Below are positions 63,178 through 64,000 of a stretch of DNA of 64,000 nt, piece by piece. The notes under the pieces were generated by a model that did no database searches, was not told the DNA's origin, and saw nothing but the letters and a program-made list of their open reading frames with translations. The translations under genes were made by a program, and so were the position numbers. The DNA lies in NCBI RefSeq assembly GCF_003464595.1, contig NZ_QRZF01000003.1:372001-436000 (forward strand). Direction: 5' to 3'. The stretch is from Bacteroides intestinalis (GTDB taxonomy: Bacteria > Bacteroidota > Bacteroidia > Bacteroidales > Bacteroidaceae). Position 1 is the first letter of the stretch. Each line of letters opens with the position of its first letter.

Positions 63178-64000
63178 ATGAGAAAATTTTCGTTGATTAG
63201 CCTTATGTTGCTAATCGTTTCAACTTCAACTTTTGCAGGAGGTCTCCTTACGAATACAAATCAGCATGCCGCTTTTCTTCGTATGCTATCCCGCGGTGCT
63301 ACCACTGAAATAGACGCTGCTTTGTCCAATCCGGCAGGTTTGGCCTTTTTGCCCAATGACGGTTTTCACATGTCTTTGAGCATTCAAAGTGCTTTCCAAA
63401 CAAGGAATATCGATGCTTCGTGCGAAGGTCTGGGGCTGAATAAGTATTATGAGGGTAAGGCATCTGCGCCTGTCATTCCCAGTTTGTTTGCCGCTTATAA
63501 GATGGGTGACTGGACGATTTCCGGCTTTTTCGGTATTACCGGTGGCGGAGGAAAGGCTTCGTTTGACGACGGTCTTCCCATGTTCGATGCTATGGTGATA
63601 GGCGGATTGGGAGCCCAAAGCATTCCGAGCAATGCCTATTCGTTGAATAGTTACATGGATGGCAAGCAGTTCATCTACTCTGTACAGTTGGGTTTGACTT
63701 ATAAGATAACGGAATGGCTTTCTGCTTTTGCGGGTGGTCGTATGAACTACTTTACCGGTGGCTATCAGGGTGCATTGAATGCTAGTGCCGCCATCAATTT
63801 GCCTTTGCCTACCGGAGGAACGATACCTGCCGGTACAGAACTTATCGGCATCGACTTGGATTGCAGTCAGACCGGATGGGGATTTACTCCGGTTATCGGC
63901 CTGGATGCCAAGTGGGGCAAGCTGAATATTGGTGCAAAGTATGAGTTCATGACTAACCTGAATATTGAAAATTCCACTAAAGCAAACTCGCTTCGTATGA
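63178..64000 (+). CDS. FadL/OmpP1-type outer-membrane porin (5' part)
   Basis: The gene is cut by the window edge after about 274 codons. It begins with a signal peptide (MRKFSLISLMLLIVSTSTFAG) and continues with features of the OmpP1/FadL/TodX long-chain substrate porins: an N-terminal hatch (SRGATTEIDAALSNPAGLAFL, where the NPA motif is characteristic) and then barrel strands such as FHMSLSIQSAF and WTISGFFGITGGGG. FadL porins import hydrophobic compounds. The frame stays open to the last base. Confidence 0.85.
   Translation, partial: MRKFSLISLMLLIVSTSTFAGGLLTNTNQHAAFLRMLSRGATTEIDAALSNPAGLAFLPNDGFHMSLSIQSAFQTRNIDASCEGLGLNKYYEGKASAPVIPSLFAAYKMGDWTISGFFGITGGGGKASFDDGLPMFDAMVIGGLGAQSIPSNAYSLNSYMDGKQFIYSVQLGLTYKITEWLSAFAGGRMNYFTGGYQGALNASAAINLPLPTGGTIPAGTELIGIDLDCSQTGWGFTPVIGLDAKWGKLNIGAKYEFMTNLNIENSTKANSLRM

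Noticed and set aside
63286..63618. Open frame of 110 codons on the minus strand
   Set aside because: It is antisense to the porin gene, which has a signal peptide, the NPA motif and a promoter and stays open to the window end.

Overview
The window reads as chromosome of a gut Bacteroides species. The evidence is the recurring promoter element TAnnTTTG (the -7 box of Bacteroides, sometimes with TTTG 18-19 nt upstream), a Rho protein with a very long Asn/Ala/Pro-rich N-terminal insertion, TPR-containing sensor kinases, a TPR-AraC regulator, OMP_b-brl_3/TonB-type receptors, DUF4468 and TlpA proteins with DUF4369-like N-termini, and a class A2 beta-lactamase. The species cannot be decided from the sequence. 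No CRISPR array, insertion sequence, rRNA operon or prophage was seen.

Layout. 1-4.9 kb (minus strand): an OmpR-type response regulator and sensor kinase, followed by the magnesium P-type ATPase mgtA, with four hexamers spaced exactly 11 bp apart in front of mgtA. 4.9-8.7 kb (minus): a LuxR regulator, a GNAT acetyltransferase, a class A beta-lactamase, a NUDIX hydrolase and an arginase-fold protein. 8.8-10.1 kb: a sugar O-acetyltransferase and a secreted DUF1349 protein. 10.2-15.4 kb: an NmrA-like reductase diverges from a zinc-type P1B ATPase, a Fur-family repressor and a TPR-AraC regulator, with a mirrored 22-bp repeat array and a perfect palindrome in between. 15.5-22.2 kb: two histidine kinases without adjacent regulators, a Qnr-like pentapeptide protein, a B12-binding radical SAM protein and a second O-acetyltransferase. 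22.4 kb: tRNA-His. 22.6-33.7 kb (minus): a CapA-like phosphoesterase, a TlpA-type protein, folD, ffh, a TPR kinase plus TPR pseudokinase pair, and rho.

33.8-44.5 kb: a flavodoxin/ferredoxin protein, then a second two-component pair followed by a 22-bp operator-like array, an outer-membrane receptor and a PAP2 phosphatase; tilS; an iron-uptake FeoA-FeoB fusion with its small Cys-rich partner; and tRNA-Cys. 44.7-51.1 kb looks like an accessory insert: a secreted protein made of 60-bp tandem repeats and a 1930-residue helicase-nuclease. 51.3-64 kb: an SLC13/TrkA_C transporter, a thioredoxin-like protein, a methyltransferase, a second kinase plus pseudokinase pair, a very basic 60-residue protein, a VOC protein between two long palindromes, DUF4468, a metallo-hydrolase, pirin, D-lactate dehydrogenase, an HU-like protein and the start of a FadL/OmpP1 porin.

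How it fits together. The strongest theme is signal transduction tied to cis arrays. Two complete two-component systems each sit beside a regularly phased repeat array in front of a likely target (mgtA; receptor plus PAP2). A third array lies in front of a metal-efflux operon that carries its own regulators. Two paralogous operons pair an intact TPR histidine kinase with a degenerate TPR pseudokinase in the same order and with the same 4-bp overlap, and I regard these as the best candidate for an undescribed signalling arrangement.
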